In this document: positions 1-12,534 of the stretch, one piece after another
Position numbering within the stretch: position 1 is the first letter of the stretch
Layout of the letters: every line of letters starts with the position of its first letter
Origin: Liolophura sinensis
Lineage: Eukaryota > Mollusca > Polyplacophora > Chitonida > Chitonidae
DNA length: 64,000 nt
NCBI RefSeq assembly: GCF_032854445.1
Contig: NC_088298.1
Coordinates: 23,025,295 to 23,089,294 of the forward strand
Reading direction: 5' to 3'
Notes under the pieces: generated by a model
Databases searched by the model: none
What the model saw: only the letters and a program-made list of their open reading frames with translations
Told to the model about the DNA's origin: nothing
Position numbers and translations under genes: made by a program

Positions 1-59
1 ACAAAACAAAAAAAAACAAACAAACAAACACAACAAATAGGTATGAATTAGGCAGATAG

Positions 60-245
60 AGGAAAGAGACAAGTATGGATCAAACAGATAATGGAAACAG
101 TCCAGTATAAACTGAGCAGTAAGAGCAAAAACAGAACAGTACGAACAAGACAGATAGAGGAAACAGAAGGCCACACAAAGGGAACAGGTCAAAATGAGGC
201 GGATAGATGAGGTGGATGAGGCGGAAACAGCCCTGGGAAGACCAG
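60..245. repeat. Degenerate ~31-bp minisatellite
   Basis: Loose repeats of ACAGATAGAGGAAACAG..AGTATAAAC. Same family at 20290-20430 and 21330-21725. Confidence 0.55.
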
Positions 246-734
246 TAAGGAGATTGAGTCATTCAGAAAAAATGAGTTAGTGACCGCTTGGATCAATTGA
301 GCCAGTGACAGATTTGATCAACTGAGTCAGTGACAGCTTGGATCAAATGAGTCAGTGGCGGCTTGGATCAGTTTATTAAATGAACTGTCATGTAGTTGGT
401 ATAGTATTATCAAATGCATTATTAACTGCCATGTAGGTGGTATAACATTACAACAAACACAGCTCTTATCAGCTCTTGCAGTTCTTGCTGCGACAAATTC
501 TTGCAGACTTCAAACAGCTTTTACTTTCGAATATCAACTGTTTAACACTCAAAAATTTAAACTGTTACTTTTAACAGGAGGTCTTTTGTCTGGGTGATAC
601 TAAAATGTATTCTGTTATTATAACGTAATACTGTGTTATATTCAGCATAATATCCTGTTACTTTAATAGAATCTTTATGTTAAATGTAATACTAAGGGCC
701 TACTACTTTAAAATGGAAATATGAAAATTTCGTC

Positions 735-905
735 CTAACTGCTCAGCCATACTAAAGACTTTCAAAATTATACTTGCTGCTTTGCGTTCAGCGCTGAGAT
801 TGAGAGCAAAGAAACTGGTTGTTCCGGTATCAGTGTAATGTGAAATGGGATGTCATGTCTGTTGTTCTCGGCATGATACTTCAGTGTCATGCCCCAAGAA
901 GACAC
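735..905 (+). mobile_element. SINE family B, body fragment
   Basis: CCATACTAAAGACTTTC...GCTGAG..TGAGAGCAAAG...GTATCAGTGTAATGTG matches the body of the other family B copies. The head is missing. Confidence 0.5.
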
Positions 906-929
906 AGTATAAGTACACGTAGCTAATGA

Positions 930-1155
930 CTCTTCGATGGCCTAATGGTTAAAGCATCCGCATTAAACCCTGGATCAAACCCGGCTCGGGTCATACCAAA
1001 AACTTTGAAAATGGTTCAGCGCTGAGAGGTTAGAGCAAAGAAAAATGACTGGTTGTCCCGGTAACAGTGTAATATGACTTGTAGGGGTGTCATGTCCGGT
1101 GTCTTCGGTTTTGGAGCGATGGACTCACCCTGCCTCAAAATCCCGGCCAATCGCT
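930..1155 (+). mobile_element. SINE family B, head and body
   Basis: tRNA-like head with A box (TGGCCTAATGGTTAAAGC) and B box (GGATCAAACCCGG), then a body ending in a TGTCTTCGG...GACTCACCCTGCC block. A second partial body lies at 735-905. Confidence 0.6.
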
Positions 1156-1341
1156 ATAGAGATATCATTCTCTAGTCAAAGAACCATGTTTATCGAATCT
1201 GTGATATAGGCTAACCTACATGTCTTCTTTTCTTCTATTAATATATGCCCTGTACGACTCAGTCTGAAATACAGATTTCTTATTATTATGTTTCTAGCCA
1301 TACAAGTCCAAACAACTTCAAGAAAAATTGAAATGACTTAC

Positions 1342-1469
1342 CTAATGCCACCAAAACTAGCAACTTGAGATTCTCCATTTTTTCTGCCATTCAGCCACAT
1401 CGACAACCTATCATATGGGTAAACCTGATTTCGCTTTTCACGAGTAACCTCTGCTGCTCCTAACGACAT
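1342..1469 (-). CDS. Candidate first coding exon, duplicated segment copy 1
   Basis: The minus strand has an ATG with A at -3, then 42 codons and two bases ending at a perfect donor (TTAG|GTAAGTC). The product starts MSLGAAEVTREK and continues YPYDRLSMWLNGRKNGES. It is polar, has no signal peptide, and I do not recognise it. The next exon would lie left of the window. The same exon is intact in the second copy of this segment. Confidence 0.5.
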
Positions 1470-2684
1470 TTTATATAAAAGATTTTCATATTAAAAACTA
1501 AGACACGTATCGGCTCGTAAATGAGCGCTAGTCGATTCCATTTTGTCTACCATGAAGTAAGTACTGTAAGTACACCATTTTGTTGATCTTTGTTGCGATC
1601 CACTTTACGGTGATAATGAAGGGCGATGTCGATGGACTGCGTGAAGACAAATTTTAGCCCACCAAAAAATCAGCCAACCACGATCGATGAACGATACGTC
1701 GTGTGCTTTCACGGCGTTTAATCATCGCTATTTGTGTGCGTGATTTATAATTGTGGCTAAATTATCTTCATATGCGCATTATTATTTATAATTTTTTTAC
1801 TTTTTTTTCTGAGAAACGTGAACAAAGTTCAAGGCTTTTTTGTCTGTGAGGTGCCGAATGAATACAAGAATTAAAGTTGTTGGGTGTATCTGAGATAAGA
1901 TAGTTGGTAAAAGAAACACACCATATGTTATAAGATAATAACCGAGAAAGGACATGACAGTGTGATTTTCACATGTGCTTATCAAAATTACCTTTTTTTA
2001 TTATTATTTGCTGTGTGTAGTTTACAAGTATGATATAAAATCTAGATTTCAGTGTTGGCTCTGATAGCTTCTGAACCGTGAAATAGATCAGTTGTGTTTG
2101 TTTGGACAAGATGAGCAATATCTCACTCAAACTGAAACACAATCTTTGATCTGTAAAGAAGTGACAACACTGCACCAAATGTATATGTCAATCGATAAAG
2201 TACCATGTATAAATCTTAATTAAAACATAGTAATTTTTATTTTTGTGATGTTGCATAACCTAAGTATAACACACCCTGTCATCAATTTTAACCAATCAGG
2301 CGCAAGTTATTTCTATAAACTGAGAGCGCAGCTGTTTCCGCTGACGTCACGCGATCCGTGTTTGGTCTATTAGCCATACATTCATAAGACACAATTGAAG
2401 CCACATTGTGTATGCGGCTGCTCTAAAATGGCTTATCACATGGGTTTGTTAGAATTCCAGATTAAAAGTCTTTATAGAATTACCAAGCACGTTCGAAAAA
2501 ATGCCTGCTTCGAACCCTCTTCTTATTTATGGTTTTTTTTTTTTCAATTCTTGACAACAAAAATACATTTCAGTTACATGTATTCACACAAAATTCGCTA
2601 TGTTTTAGTTTTATCCTGATAGGTGGGAAAATGTGTACAACTCACAGGATGTTTTCGTGTAACATACATTTAATTAATTAATTT

Positions 2685-2941
2685 ATTTATTTGATTGGTG
2701 TTTTACGCCGTACTCAATAATATTTCACTGATACGACGGCGAACAGCATTGCGGTGGGAGGGAATCGAGCAGAGCCCAGTGAAAACCCACGACCACCCGC
2801 AGGTTGCAGGTAGACCTTCCCACGTACGGCAGAAGAGGAAGTCAGTCTGTGCTGAACTTGAACTCACAGCGACGCATTGGTGAGAGGATCCTGGGTCATT
2901 ACGCTGCGCTAGTGCTAACCAACTGAGCCATGGAGGCCCCC
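2685..2941 (-). mobile_element. SINE family A, near full length
   Basis: Minus strand shows the tRNA-like head (CTCCATGGCTCAGTTGG, then a GTTCAAGTTC-type B box), the body (CCATCCGCAGG-type block, ACGGCGTAAAACACC) and an AAATAAAT tail. Confidence 0.8.
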
Positions 2942-3288
2942 ATACATTTAGGATATTAATAGAATGAAAACCTATTTTTAATTAAAGGAAAGATGCCATT
3001 TAATAGAAAATATTTAATTTATTTCTAGTAAATGAAAAATGTGGGATTTTTTTTCTCCCTATAAAGAAAATGAATTAGTTTTAGCGTGTTCCGGTCAAAC
3101 ATCCGGTGACTTTTGGATCTCAGTATCTACTTACTGGTTTAAATTAGACGTGGGCGTTTCAAAGACACTCTTATGTGTCACATATACTCATCGTGGGAAC
3201 GCGATCCAGACAACTTTATGTGTTTCTCATCTACAGTGTTAGTAATATATTCGTCCTATATTTCATTCCTTAATGCAAATTTCGTCGA

Positions 3289-3540
3289 GGTCGCCGTGGC
3301 TGAGGTGTTTAGCGCGCCAGCGCGGTTCAATGACCCAGGAACTTTTCACCATTGTGTCGCGGTGAGCTGAAATTCAGCTCATGCTGACTTCCTCTTCGGC
3401 CCAACGTGGGCAGATCAGCCAGTGGATGGCCGTTGGTTTCCTCCGCCTCTGTCTGGTTTCCTCCCAACCATTATGCCACCCGCCGTTGTATAAGTAAAAT
3501 ACCTATAAGTAAAAGACCAATTTAATAAAAAAATGAATAA
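3289..3540 (+). mobile_element. SINE family A, diverged copy
   Basis: CGCCGTGGCTGAGGTGTTTAGCGCGCC head, AACGTGGGCAGATCAGCCAG body, GTATAAGTAAAATA and an AATAAA-rich tail. Confidence 0.65.
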
Positions 3541-3789
3541 ATAAGCAAATTTCATCTGAATATGCCCTGTCAAACAGAAACCAGAAACACATTGGCGAAG
3601 CCAATAAGTAAATGATGCATGAATTCAGTTTTGTGCTTGGTTCTCACACAACTTTGTAAGTTAAATTTCTCATACTGAGCCTTTCTGTCATTATGAAAAG
3701 ATTATTGACACGTTACCTTTTTAGTGTGTTAGTCCAAATTTCTTCTGGTTTCCTTTGTGATTGTTGTGTAACTCCTTACTCGAAAAGTA

Positions 3790-4140
3790 TTAATTATAAT
3801 ATAATTTTAACTTACCACGCTAATCATTGTGTAAAATGTTGAATTTTTCACAGTATGAAAAACGTTAATATAACATCCTGAATGCTTTCCCTACTCCACC
3901 ATTGTCAAAATATTGGATTTCACACGGTTGCCTAAATATGTTGGATGTGAGCCCAGAGTAACTAATTCCGCTTTTCGCATAACCACGTAGAACCATCAAG
4001 TAGATATATCTCTAACAACAATCTAATATTTAGCCTGGCCCCTTTCTTTATGAAGCTGTATGTATGTTTAATTGTGCCAACTTGTCTTTTATTTTAATCA
4101 CTGAAAACATTACGACTATTTATAACATCTCCGTTAGTGT
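3790..4140. other. No feature seen
   Basis: AT-rich single-copy sequence. No convincing exon on either strand. Confidence 0.5.
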
Positions 4141-4144
4141 AGGC

Positions 4145-4480
4145 GAGCACATACAATTGCACACTCGCCTCAGTCGGGAGATCCGAGATCAAATCCGAGT
4201 CAAGTCAAACCAAAGACTTTACTTGTTGCTGTCTCGCTTGGCACTTCACACAGAAGGGTTAGAGCAAGGAGTCAGGGCTTGTTGACCAGACGTCAGTACA
4301 ATGGAGTGTATTGTCTGGTGACTTCGGCATGATACTTCAGTGGCGGCAGCACTTTGGCGGCAAGGGCTCAACCTGCCACAAGAAAACACAGTGTATGTAC
4401 ATACATCAATAACTCCTTTTCATCACGACTGAAAAATTGCTAAGTATGACGTAAAACCCAAAGCATACATCCATACATTG
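4145..4480 (+). mobile_element. SINE family B, diverged copy
   Basis: Shares CCAAAGACTTTAC, GGTTAGAGCAAGG, GTGACTTCGGCATGATACTTC and a tail ending in CATACATCCATACAT. Confidence 0.55.
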
Positions 4481-4489
4481 ATACAGTAT

Positions 4490-5859
4490 TGTCGATTCTT
4501 ACTGCGGCCTCAATCTCAACCAGAATGTCGCAACTTGTGTGCATACAAGGTGAGAGCTTCCTGTCGTATAACAGATATATAAGATTTACATGTAAAGGCT
4601 GAGCGTAATTTAAATGAATTATGTGGACCTAACGGGAATTTAAATTCTGAATGATTTATTTAACCCTACTTGGCTTAAATATCAATATTTTACTGTTAAC
4701 TTGGAATGGCTCAAAATTTTATTTTTTTAACACAGTTTAGACTAACTAATAAATAGAAGTACATATTTGGGCATACTGTTTGGTGATAGCGTAGTATATT
4801 TGCTTAACTCGCAGGCTGGAGTATCAAACAAAAACTGATTCAAATATATGTAGGTCCCAGTGTCAGTTTACTTACATCTTGTTATCAAGAATAAACAAAT
4901 TTTTAACAATGGGCCCAGTTGTTCAAAAGTGCATTGACAGGTAAGTCCTGTATTAACACTGATCTGGACTAAAATACCATTAGTATTGTACTAGGCCCAG
5001 GATGGTAGTAAGGTTTAGGCCTGACTCAACTTTAAATACACTTTTGAGTAACTGGCCCGTAATCATTGAAAACTGGTGCAAGCGTTTAAATATATGTACT
5101 TTGAGCACTGATCAACATGCAAACGTTTACATATATGTAGCTTCACTTGTGTCTCCTGGGTAAGTTCGGATTCCCGTGGAACCATTCAGCAGGATTTCTA
5201 CATTAGTCCAGATTATAATTTTGAAATAACTCAGACTGGTCTTTTAATGTGATAAAACAAAAAGTATGGATGAATTTATAAACCCAGGATTTTAAGTATA
5301 ACAGAACCGTAACTAAGTAAAGAATCTAACAAACGAAAGTGTTTTAGTAACGTAAACGTAGCGTATACAAAGATAAGGGAATAGGGGTAATTCCAGAAAA
5401 TACATGTATAAGTGTTTAACAATAGGTTTTATACATAAACCTCAAGTACAAACCTCATTACAGACTATAAGTACAGTTGTACTAAATGCCCATCCATTTT
5501 CCACTAGGGACTTTCTTCCCTCGACACTTAGCATTGATGCTGTTTCGAATTGCTTGGTCAGTGTGAAACATACTCAGGCGTCCGTCCGAAGCAGAGTGGG
5601 ATGCCTGTCTGAATATTTGCCGCAATTCTTGTCTTCCACAATCGTTTCTTGATGTGTTCCACGCCCTTTAAATTGTCCTCCAAACACACACCATTTCTGC
5701 ACTGGGGAGAACAACTTCCATCCACGCCAAAACAAACTGTTGAGTTTTATCGCTTTCTACAGTGTTTCTTTCACCAGAGGGATAGGATTTCTAACCGTTC
5801 CAGTGTTCATTTCGTGCAGAAAAGCTGTGTTGTTCCATGCCGAAAACTGCAGCTCGCGT

Positions 5860-5860
<1 letters not shown>
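4490..5860. other. No gene seen
   Basis: Short plus-strand ORFs (5404-5936) lack domain character and splice context. Confidence 0.45.
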
Positions 5861-6190
<330 letters not shown>

Positions 6191-6453
6191 ATGAATTTAA
6201 AGTATTTGACATATGAAAGACGAGTTCAAAGCGTATCTGAAAAATTCCTTCACCCACGTTTCTTGTATTTTAACAACATCCAGTTCAATGGTAAAATATA
6301 GAAACATTAAGGAAAAGGTATCTGTACGGATAATTTTAACTACATTTAACAACGTTGGGTATTTATCTGTTTATTTCATCGGAGTGTAAGCCCTTGCAAA
6401 AACGGTTTACGGTTCACAACTGATGATGTGGGGATGTTTAACGGAACTCATAC

Positions 6454-6620
6454 AGCAAGTCACTCCGGCATCTTCCGAATGGTCGCAGCTGGAATCTCCC
6501 AAAGGTCGATGTGAACAGTCCAGAAGGCTGTTTTCATGTCCCTCACAATGAACGTTGTCCAACCAAATGGGCCCCTTTCCCTGACCAAAATGAGCTTTAC
6601 TCCATGCCTTAGCCCCAATT
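6454..6620 (-). CDS. SRCR domain, second-half exon
   Basis: Acceptor TATTTTCTCAAG, likely donor TTGCT|GTATGA. It completes the SRCR fold: [17 protein letters not shown], then CSH...[11 protein letters not shown]. Entry phase 2 joins exactly to the exon ending at 7488, and the exit is phase 1. The two exons together form a phase 1-1 module, the arrangement that lets domains be shuffled or skipped. Reading on past the donor gives a stop 19 codons after the final cysteine. Minus-strand ORFs in other frames here are shadows. Confidence 0.83.
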
Positions 6621-7169
6621 CTTGAGAAAATAAAAAGAAAGAAGCCAACATGACAAATAAGCTAAAAAAACAACGAGGGCCTCCATCGCCGAGGTGGATA
6701 GACAGTTGCGGAAAACAAAACAAATACGAGTCTTCAGTATGGCGTTATACAACAGTAAAATCAGATCGACAAAAGAAACTAGAACCCGAATCCAAAATAT
6801 TCCCTTTCCATCTCCTTCCATTTCCAAGAATAAAAGAAAAAGAAAAAAAAATAATCAGACTGTCATTACTATTAAGCATGTAAATATTTAGATAATATAA
6901 AAAGATATTTCAGAGGAGTTGGATACTGCAATACTTTAGCAGGAGCTGTATGGACAAAATCTGTGTACATGAAAGTTCATTATTGCTTTAAATATCTGAG
7001 CGGGCACAACTTGTAAATAATTATCTCATAGTAATAAACTTAAGTAGGCACACGTTCAGATAACAGGAAAAATATATGCAACGACCATGTGTTAGTTGGC
7101 AAATGGTGGACCGTAACTCGTGAAATCCGGTCTCATCTTGGTTTATTATTCGTAAAGTATTTATTAGAA

Positions 7170-7365
7170 TGATGTTTTACGCTGGCTCAAGAATATTTCA
7201 CTTATACGACGACGGCCACCATTAGGGTAGGAGGAAACTGGGCGAAACCCACAACTATCGATCCCCAGGTTGCTGACGGGCCTTCCCATCCAGTGCCGAG
7301 TGGAAGCCAGCATGAGCTGAACTTGAACTCACAGCGACCGCATTGGAGAGAGGCGCCTGAGTCAT
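7170..7365 (-). mobile_element. SINE family A, diverged copy within the SRCR intron
   Basis: GATGTTTTACGCTGGCTCAAGAATATTTC body through GAACTCACAGCGACCGCATTGG. It lies between the two SRCR exons. Confidence 0.65.
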
Positions 7366-7487
7366 TCTTTTAAGCAAGCACGTTTCAGCACTCGGCCAAA
7401 AGGTGTACATGTACATGCCAGACAAAACAAACGATACAAACAGCATGGAGTGGAACGTTCATACTTGTTTACAACAATAAAAATTAC

Positions 7488-7641
7488 CTGGGGTATCCCA
7501 ACATATGGCAGACCACCGAAGCCGTATTGTCATCAAATCTGTTGTCACAAACCGTGCCCCATTGGCTCGGAAGATACAGTTCCACCCGTCCCTTATTATA
7601 TGAGCCCCCATCCACCAGCCGGATTTGAAAGACATCATCAG
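7488..7641 (-). CDS. SRCR domain, first-half exon
   Basis: Scavenger-receptor cysteine-rich domain, N-terminal half, with the family signature IRLVDGG...GRVELYL..QWGTVCD and VVCHMLGYPR. Acceptor CTTGTCAG at 7642-7643, donor CCCAG|GTAATT. Entry phase 1, exit phase 2, 154 nt. The matching second half is at 6620-6454. SRCR domains are extracellular ligand-binding modules, usually repeated in immune or matrix proteins. No signal peptide, further SRCR exon or stop for this gene was found in the window, so the protein is partial. Confidence 0.85.
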
Positions 7642-7659
7642 CTGACAAGTTAATGGGAA

Positions 7660-8480
7660 CATTTGCTAATTTTTGCATGCTTGGAAAACCGTTTGTCACT
7701 GATTGAATATTCAAATGGCAAAAAATATTTAACGGACATTTTATTGGAAAATTGTATCGAATAAATTACACATATTGCAAAATGTTTGGCATCATTTTTG
7801 TGTTCTCTTTTCCCTTGTAAAGTCGAAAAAATATTTATGCCCATATTTATCACTTACTTTTCAATCTCTTTCACTTAAACTTCACGTAATTTTTAATGTT
7901 TTCTCCACCCGTACTATGTTTTTCCCAAAATGCCTGTACCCAGAAATCATGAAGGGAGTTTCCTGTCTTGATGTACACTTAAAACCACGATGTACAATGT
8001 TTCCGCAAAACGTCGCGCTACCAGGATTCCAGAGCACAGCCGTGTAAACACAACAGACAGGAAGTTCGGAATGCAACTACAACATACATGTTACGTCTCT
8101 CAGCTCTGAGAGGCTTGACATAGAGCAGCGGTTGTATTCATTTCGTACTGATTAAAGCCAATCAGTGTCACGTAAAAGTTATCGACACCTGAAGTGTTTA
8201 CCGTTCAATACCAGAGGCCATGTCGGTAAGGCGAAAAGGTTCTTGTACTCACTTGAAGGCGTTGTTGGCGGATGCGTTGTTGGCGGATGCGTTGTGGTTG
8301 ACATGTACATGGATGTTGTATACGAAGTTGGGTTAGTTGTTCTCTCCGACGGTCTTGAGAGCGTTGAGACCTGAAACATTTCCTTTTGTCGTTTGATAAC
8401 ACAGTCAATGTCTTATTCAACAAATCAACTGGTTGAGTACCTAAGGTGCTCATCTTTCAAACGTGGCCTTTACTTGTGTA
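7660..8480. other. No gene seen; short GTTGTTGGCGGATGC duplication near 8270
   Basis: ORFs on both strands are short and without motifs. A 15-bp unit is duplicated at about 8265-8295. Confidence 0.4.
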
Positions 8481-9090
8481 GCCTTGGTAACAATAATTTC
8501 CCTAAAGACACTCGCTGTGGCTCGTGTGGCCAATTGGTGACCCAAATTGGCCTAAAGACGCTCCTGTGGTCTTTGTGACCCAAATTGACCTTTGTGACAA
8601 TAATTGGCCTAAAAACGCTTGTGTGGCCTTGGTGACAATAATTGCCCTAAAACGCTTGTGTGGCCGTGGTGAAAATAATAGACCTAAAACACTTGTGTGG
8701 CCTTTGTGAAAATAACTGGCCTAAAAACGCTTGTGTGGCCGAGGTGAGCCAAATTGGCAGAAAGATTTATTTATTTATTTATTTGACTGATGTTTGTACT
8801 CAAGAATATTTCATTTACTCGAAGGCAGCCAGCAATATGGGGCCCGAGGGATACCCACAACCATCCGCAGGTTGCTGGTACACCTCGCATAAAGACGCTC
8901 GTGTGGCCTTGGTGACAATAATTGGCATAAAGACACTCGTGTGGCCTTGGTGACAAGAATTTGCCTAAAAACGCCTGCGTGGCCTTGGTGACTAGAATTG
9001 GCCTAAAATCACTTGTGTGGCCTTGGCGATAAGAATTGGCCTGAAAATGCTAGTGTGACCTTGGTGACAAAATTGCCCTAAAACGTTTGC
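8480..9090. repeat. ~38-bp minisatellite interrupted by a SINE fragment
   Basis: About 14 copies of a CTAAAAACGCTTGTGTGGCC + TTGGTGACAATAATTGGC unit, diverged at the edges. A family A fragment splits it at 8763-8888. Confidence 0.85.
8763..8888 (-). mobile_element. SINE family A fragment inside the 38-bp array
   Basis: TTATTTATTTGACTGATGTT...ACTCAAGAATATTTCA through CATCCGCAGGTTGCTGG, cut where array units resume. Confidence 0.7.
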
Positions 9091-9094
9091 GCAC

Positions 9095-10212
9095 GGTAAG
9101 GACCACGTGTCTTAAATTAGTGTTTTTTGCATATCAATACTAACTTACCAAATTCGGCCGATTGACAATGGTACTATGATTTCTTCCACCCATAACCCTG
9201 ATCCCATTATCGTACAATTCAAATAAATTTTCTTAAAAAATGAAATAATCGTATCGTACACAGTGCACATCTAAGTATGTCAGCTGTGCGTTAACGTTGA
9301 ATCTGCTGTACTTAATTGTGGTACAACCCACACAGATTACACATAACGATAGTTTTAACATGACCGACGGATGACTCCAACACCTAAGATCTGACAACGT
9401 TGCTTTTCAATCCAGTTCCCGATGGAAGCAATTGTGAGGTCATGTTTGAACATTTGTACCCAATGTGTGGGACATCCGGTTGGCCTATTTGCAACAATAC
9501 TGCTTCTGACTGGTCATTTTCATGATCTTGATTTGACAGTTCAGAAAGGTCTATTCGCATTCAAAAATGTTGAACAGTTTATGATAAAGGTGTTCACATT
9601 CGAAACACTTACACACTGAAAATAAGTGTTTATTTTTAAAAATATATGTTTAGTAACTAAATGGACGTCATCATGGTATACATATTATATTATGTACTTA
9701 AAAAAATGTAATTTGTTTAAAACATGTAAAAATGTTTACTGTAGCAAAAATATGACATGTGACACGTTTACACAATAAATGTCACATTTTCACTATGTAA
9801 ACATATCACATGTTTACCATAGTACACATGGTACGCTTAGTTTAGTGTGTACCTCTTTAACAGATGTACACAACCACAAGCACCAAAACAGGAATCATTA
9901 TATCACTCATATGGCAACATTTACTACACAACTTTACCACATGTATTCCAAAGGTGGTGAAAGACATATATCCATCTTTGAATTTGAATTTAAAGGAACC
10001 ATAGACTCTGCCAATGGCACATTTTATCTGGACCTATTCTTGTACAAATACCAAAACGCTTTCCTCTCTTACAGATTAACGACAAGAGGGACAATTTCTA
10101 TTTTGACACTGTAAATTACCCTCACCTGGACAGCAGTATACCGGAAGGCCCTACATCATTTGTTAAACCCTGTGTTTTAGTTGCCTATTTCAATCAACAT
10201 CTAAAGTTACTA

Positions 10213-10215
<3 letters not shown>
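9095..10215. other. No gene seen
   Basis: AT-rich. Several ATGTTTAC/GTAAACAT inverted motifs at 9690-9830. ORFs at 9422 and 9779 have no recognisable features. Confidence 0.4.
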
Positions 10216-10217
<2 letters not shown>

Positions 10218-10252
<35 letters not shown>

Positions 10253-10502
10253 ATTGGTGTTTTACGCCGTACTCAAGAATATTTCACTTATACGACGGCG
10301 GCCAGCATTATGGTGGGTGGAAACCGGGCAGAGCCCGGAGGAAACCCACGACCATCCGCAGGTTGCTGGCAGACCTTCTCACGTACGGCCGGAGAGGAAG
10401 CCAGCATGAGCTGGACTTGAACTCACAGCGACCGCATTGGTGAGAGACTCCTGGGTCATTACGCTGCGCTAGCGCTTTAACCGACTGAGCCACGGAGGCC
10501 CC
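10218..10502 (-). mobile_element. SINE family A, full length with poly(T) run
   Basis: About 33 T followed by GATTGGTGTTTTACGCC and the whole body to GACTGAGCCACGGAGGCCCC. It looks like one of the youngest copies; on its own strand the tail is poly(A) rather than AAAT. Confidence 0.85.
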
Positions 10503-10504
10503 GT

Positions 10505-11870
10505 TACTAATATTACTGCAAAAACCTAAAATGTCAAGTTTATTCCTTCAAACAATTTCACTGTCAGTTTCTTAAGTTTTACACAGAGTATAATTCTGTT
10601 GTAAGTGGTCAGTGCGGGTGTACAGGCAACCCAGAATCTCTGGCACTCTCCTACATAACTGTGTCTGATTCCGCTTAACCCAGGGCTGCGATCTGTGAAT
10701 TCATCTTGCTGCAATACATCGCCGCGTCTGATATATGAAAAATTGCAATAGAAACGCAACATAGATAAGAAGATTCCTTACGTCTTTCCAACATCACTGA
10801 AAATTCTCCTCTTTGTATGATTCTGTGAGCTATACGGGTCATCAGCCCACATGAACAGAACAATGTTTCAATAAAAAACTCCACACTCACACTCCACCAA
10901 ACGGAACATTGTTTGCGCCGAGGTTTCTACAGAGGTCGTGTTTACCTGGTCACTTTTGAAAAAAAACCTAGGTCAATCCCCAAGAAAAGGAAGATCAATA
11001 ATGTCCGTAAATACCTTCCACCCTCACCATATTTACCTCAAAGCTGTCACACAGCTCCACATTACATCCCGCAGTATTACAACATGACTGACACAAATGT
11101 GTAACACGTTTAGGCCTCATGACGTCATCAGATCGTTTCCCCAAGAGCGACTGAGCACCGGAATCGATCACGTGACAGATCTACAAGCAAAACACGTGCA
11201 CAAGTTCTTTAAAGTTAAATTCAGTCTTTAAATTTATTTAATTATTCGTTAATTCAGACAGGATTTCTCAAAGCCAAACAATTTTACAGATCTCCTCAAC
11301 TGAGTATTGAGCAAAACTATAATACACAGATTGATATAGAAATGTACGAAGCCCATCAGTCTCACGGTGAAGAAAAAAATTGGGGGTAATTTCGCCTAAA
11401 TAAAGAGGAAATTTCGAGAAAAAATTCGAAATTTCGACTCTTTTCACTCCCGTTTTTCCCTTGCGTGACACTAATGGACTCCATAAAAATGCATACATGC
11501 ATGTACTTGGTCATATAATAATACATTCTCCATTATTACTTAGCGATTTGCAGTCCTTAGCACTGAATTATGACACGATTGACCAAGCCATCTAAGATAA
11601 ATACACTGCAAATATTAAAGGAAAGAAATCAAAAAATGAAGTAATCTTCAATCGATGTCAGTAGAAATATCATTGGAATCATCTTTATGTTTTAATTTCC
11701 ATTAACTTTATTTAACAATAATAGGCCTTTTAAAAAGAGTGAATCCAAACTATTCCGCCAACTATTTAATCCCTGATTAACGTTAAGCCTGGATAATCAC
11801 AGCTAATGTGATTATGTAAACTACAAAGCTTCACTCAAGAAGATACGCCAAAGTCACTTCAGTATGTACG
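10505..11870. other. No confirmed gene; one weak exon-like stretch near 10.69-10.73 kb
   Basis: Minus strand near 10730 has an acceptor and a short C-type-lectin-like string (AAMYCSKMNSQIAALG) followed by GTTAAG. Too short to call. Confidence 0.3.
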
Positions 11871-11874
11871 TATG

Positions 11875-12225
11875 TTTGCTTTGGGTTTTACATAGTACTT
11901 TTTTCAGTGATGTGACAGCGAAAAGTCATTATGTGCGTTAACATATCCTGTGCCCTTTTACAACGGGGCGAGTCCATGCCGCCACAGCGCTGTCGTCATT
12001 AAAGTACCATCCCGAAGACACCATACATGACACCCCACCTACTCACATTATACTGACACCGGGCAAACCAGTTCTGTTCCCTTGCTGTAACCTTCAGTGC
12101 TGTGCGCCAAACCAGGTAGCAACAAGTTTTCGACATCTTAAGTATGGCGGGGTTGATCCCGGGTCATCTGACTACGAGGCGGACGCTCAAAGCTGTAGGC
12201 CACCGAAGTGGTCGACAGTGAAAGC
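11875..12225 (-). mobile_element. SINE family B, inverted copy
   Basis: Minus strand shows the head (GGTGGCCTACAGCTTTGAGCG), GGATCAACCCCGCC and the AGTATAATGTGAGTAGGTGG body. It sits just downstream of the second LU exon. Confidence 0.65.
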
Positions 12226-12462
12226 CTTGGTATACCTATATACTTGTTGCCCTTCAGTAAACAGGTTTAATTGTTGGAAGACAAAAAATCTGTTGTACAG
12301 GTAAGTCATACAATTGAAAAACTGTTAAACCAAAAACAAACATACTTATATACACACATGCAGGTAATTTGTACACTAGTCTCCGCTGTCTACTCCGATT
12401 TCTTGAGATTTAAGATGAGAAAGTACGTTAGCTAGCATATATATATTAAATATACTACTCAC

Positions 12463-12534
12463 CTCTGTTGATAAACATCCCAGAGTGTGAAGGGGATGTG
12501 GGCTATCGGTAATAAACTTCTCAGCATAACACAT
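12463..12534 (-). CDS. Ly6/uPAR domain second exon, copy 1
   Basis: 72 nt, acceptor TTTTGTGTTGTAG, donor ACAGAG|GTGAGT, phase 0 at both ends. It encodes MCYAEKFITDSPHPLHTLGC and STE: LU cysteines five and six, with the conserved G-C. It aligns residue for residue with the exon at 19000-18929. I could not place the third exon, and a SINE at 11.9-12.2 kb lies where it might be expected. Confidence 0.7.

Larger units (their letters stand above)
1..3785. repeat. Segmental duplication, left copy
   Basis: Near-identical to 21490-25245 in the same orientation, with an offset of 21466-21480 bases. Differences are scattered substitutions and small indels, such as a 16-bp segment near 489 missing in the other copy. 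The left end is outside the window. It contains two SINE families and the MSLGAAEV exon. Homology fades just after the CTCCTTACTCG motif. Confidence 0.92.

Noticed and set aside
930-1010. tRNA gene
   Set aside because: A and B boxes are present but no cloverleaf forms, and the motif is followed by a SINE body; same for all SINE heads.
10680-10762. C-type lectin exon on the minus strand
   Set aside because: Only a 16-residue resemblance, a weak donor, and no partner exons.
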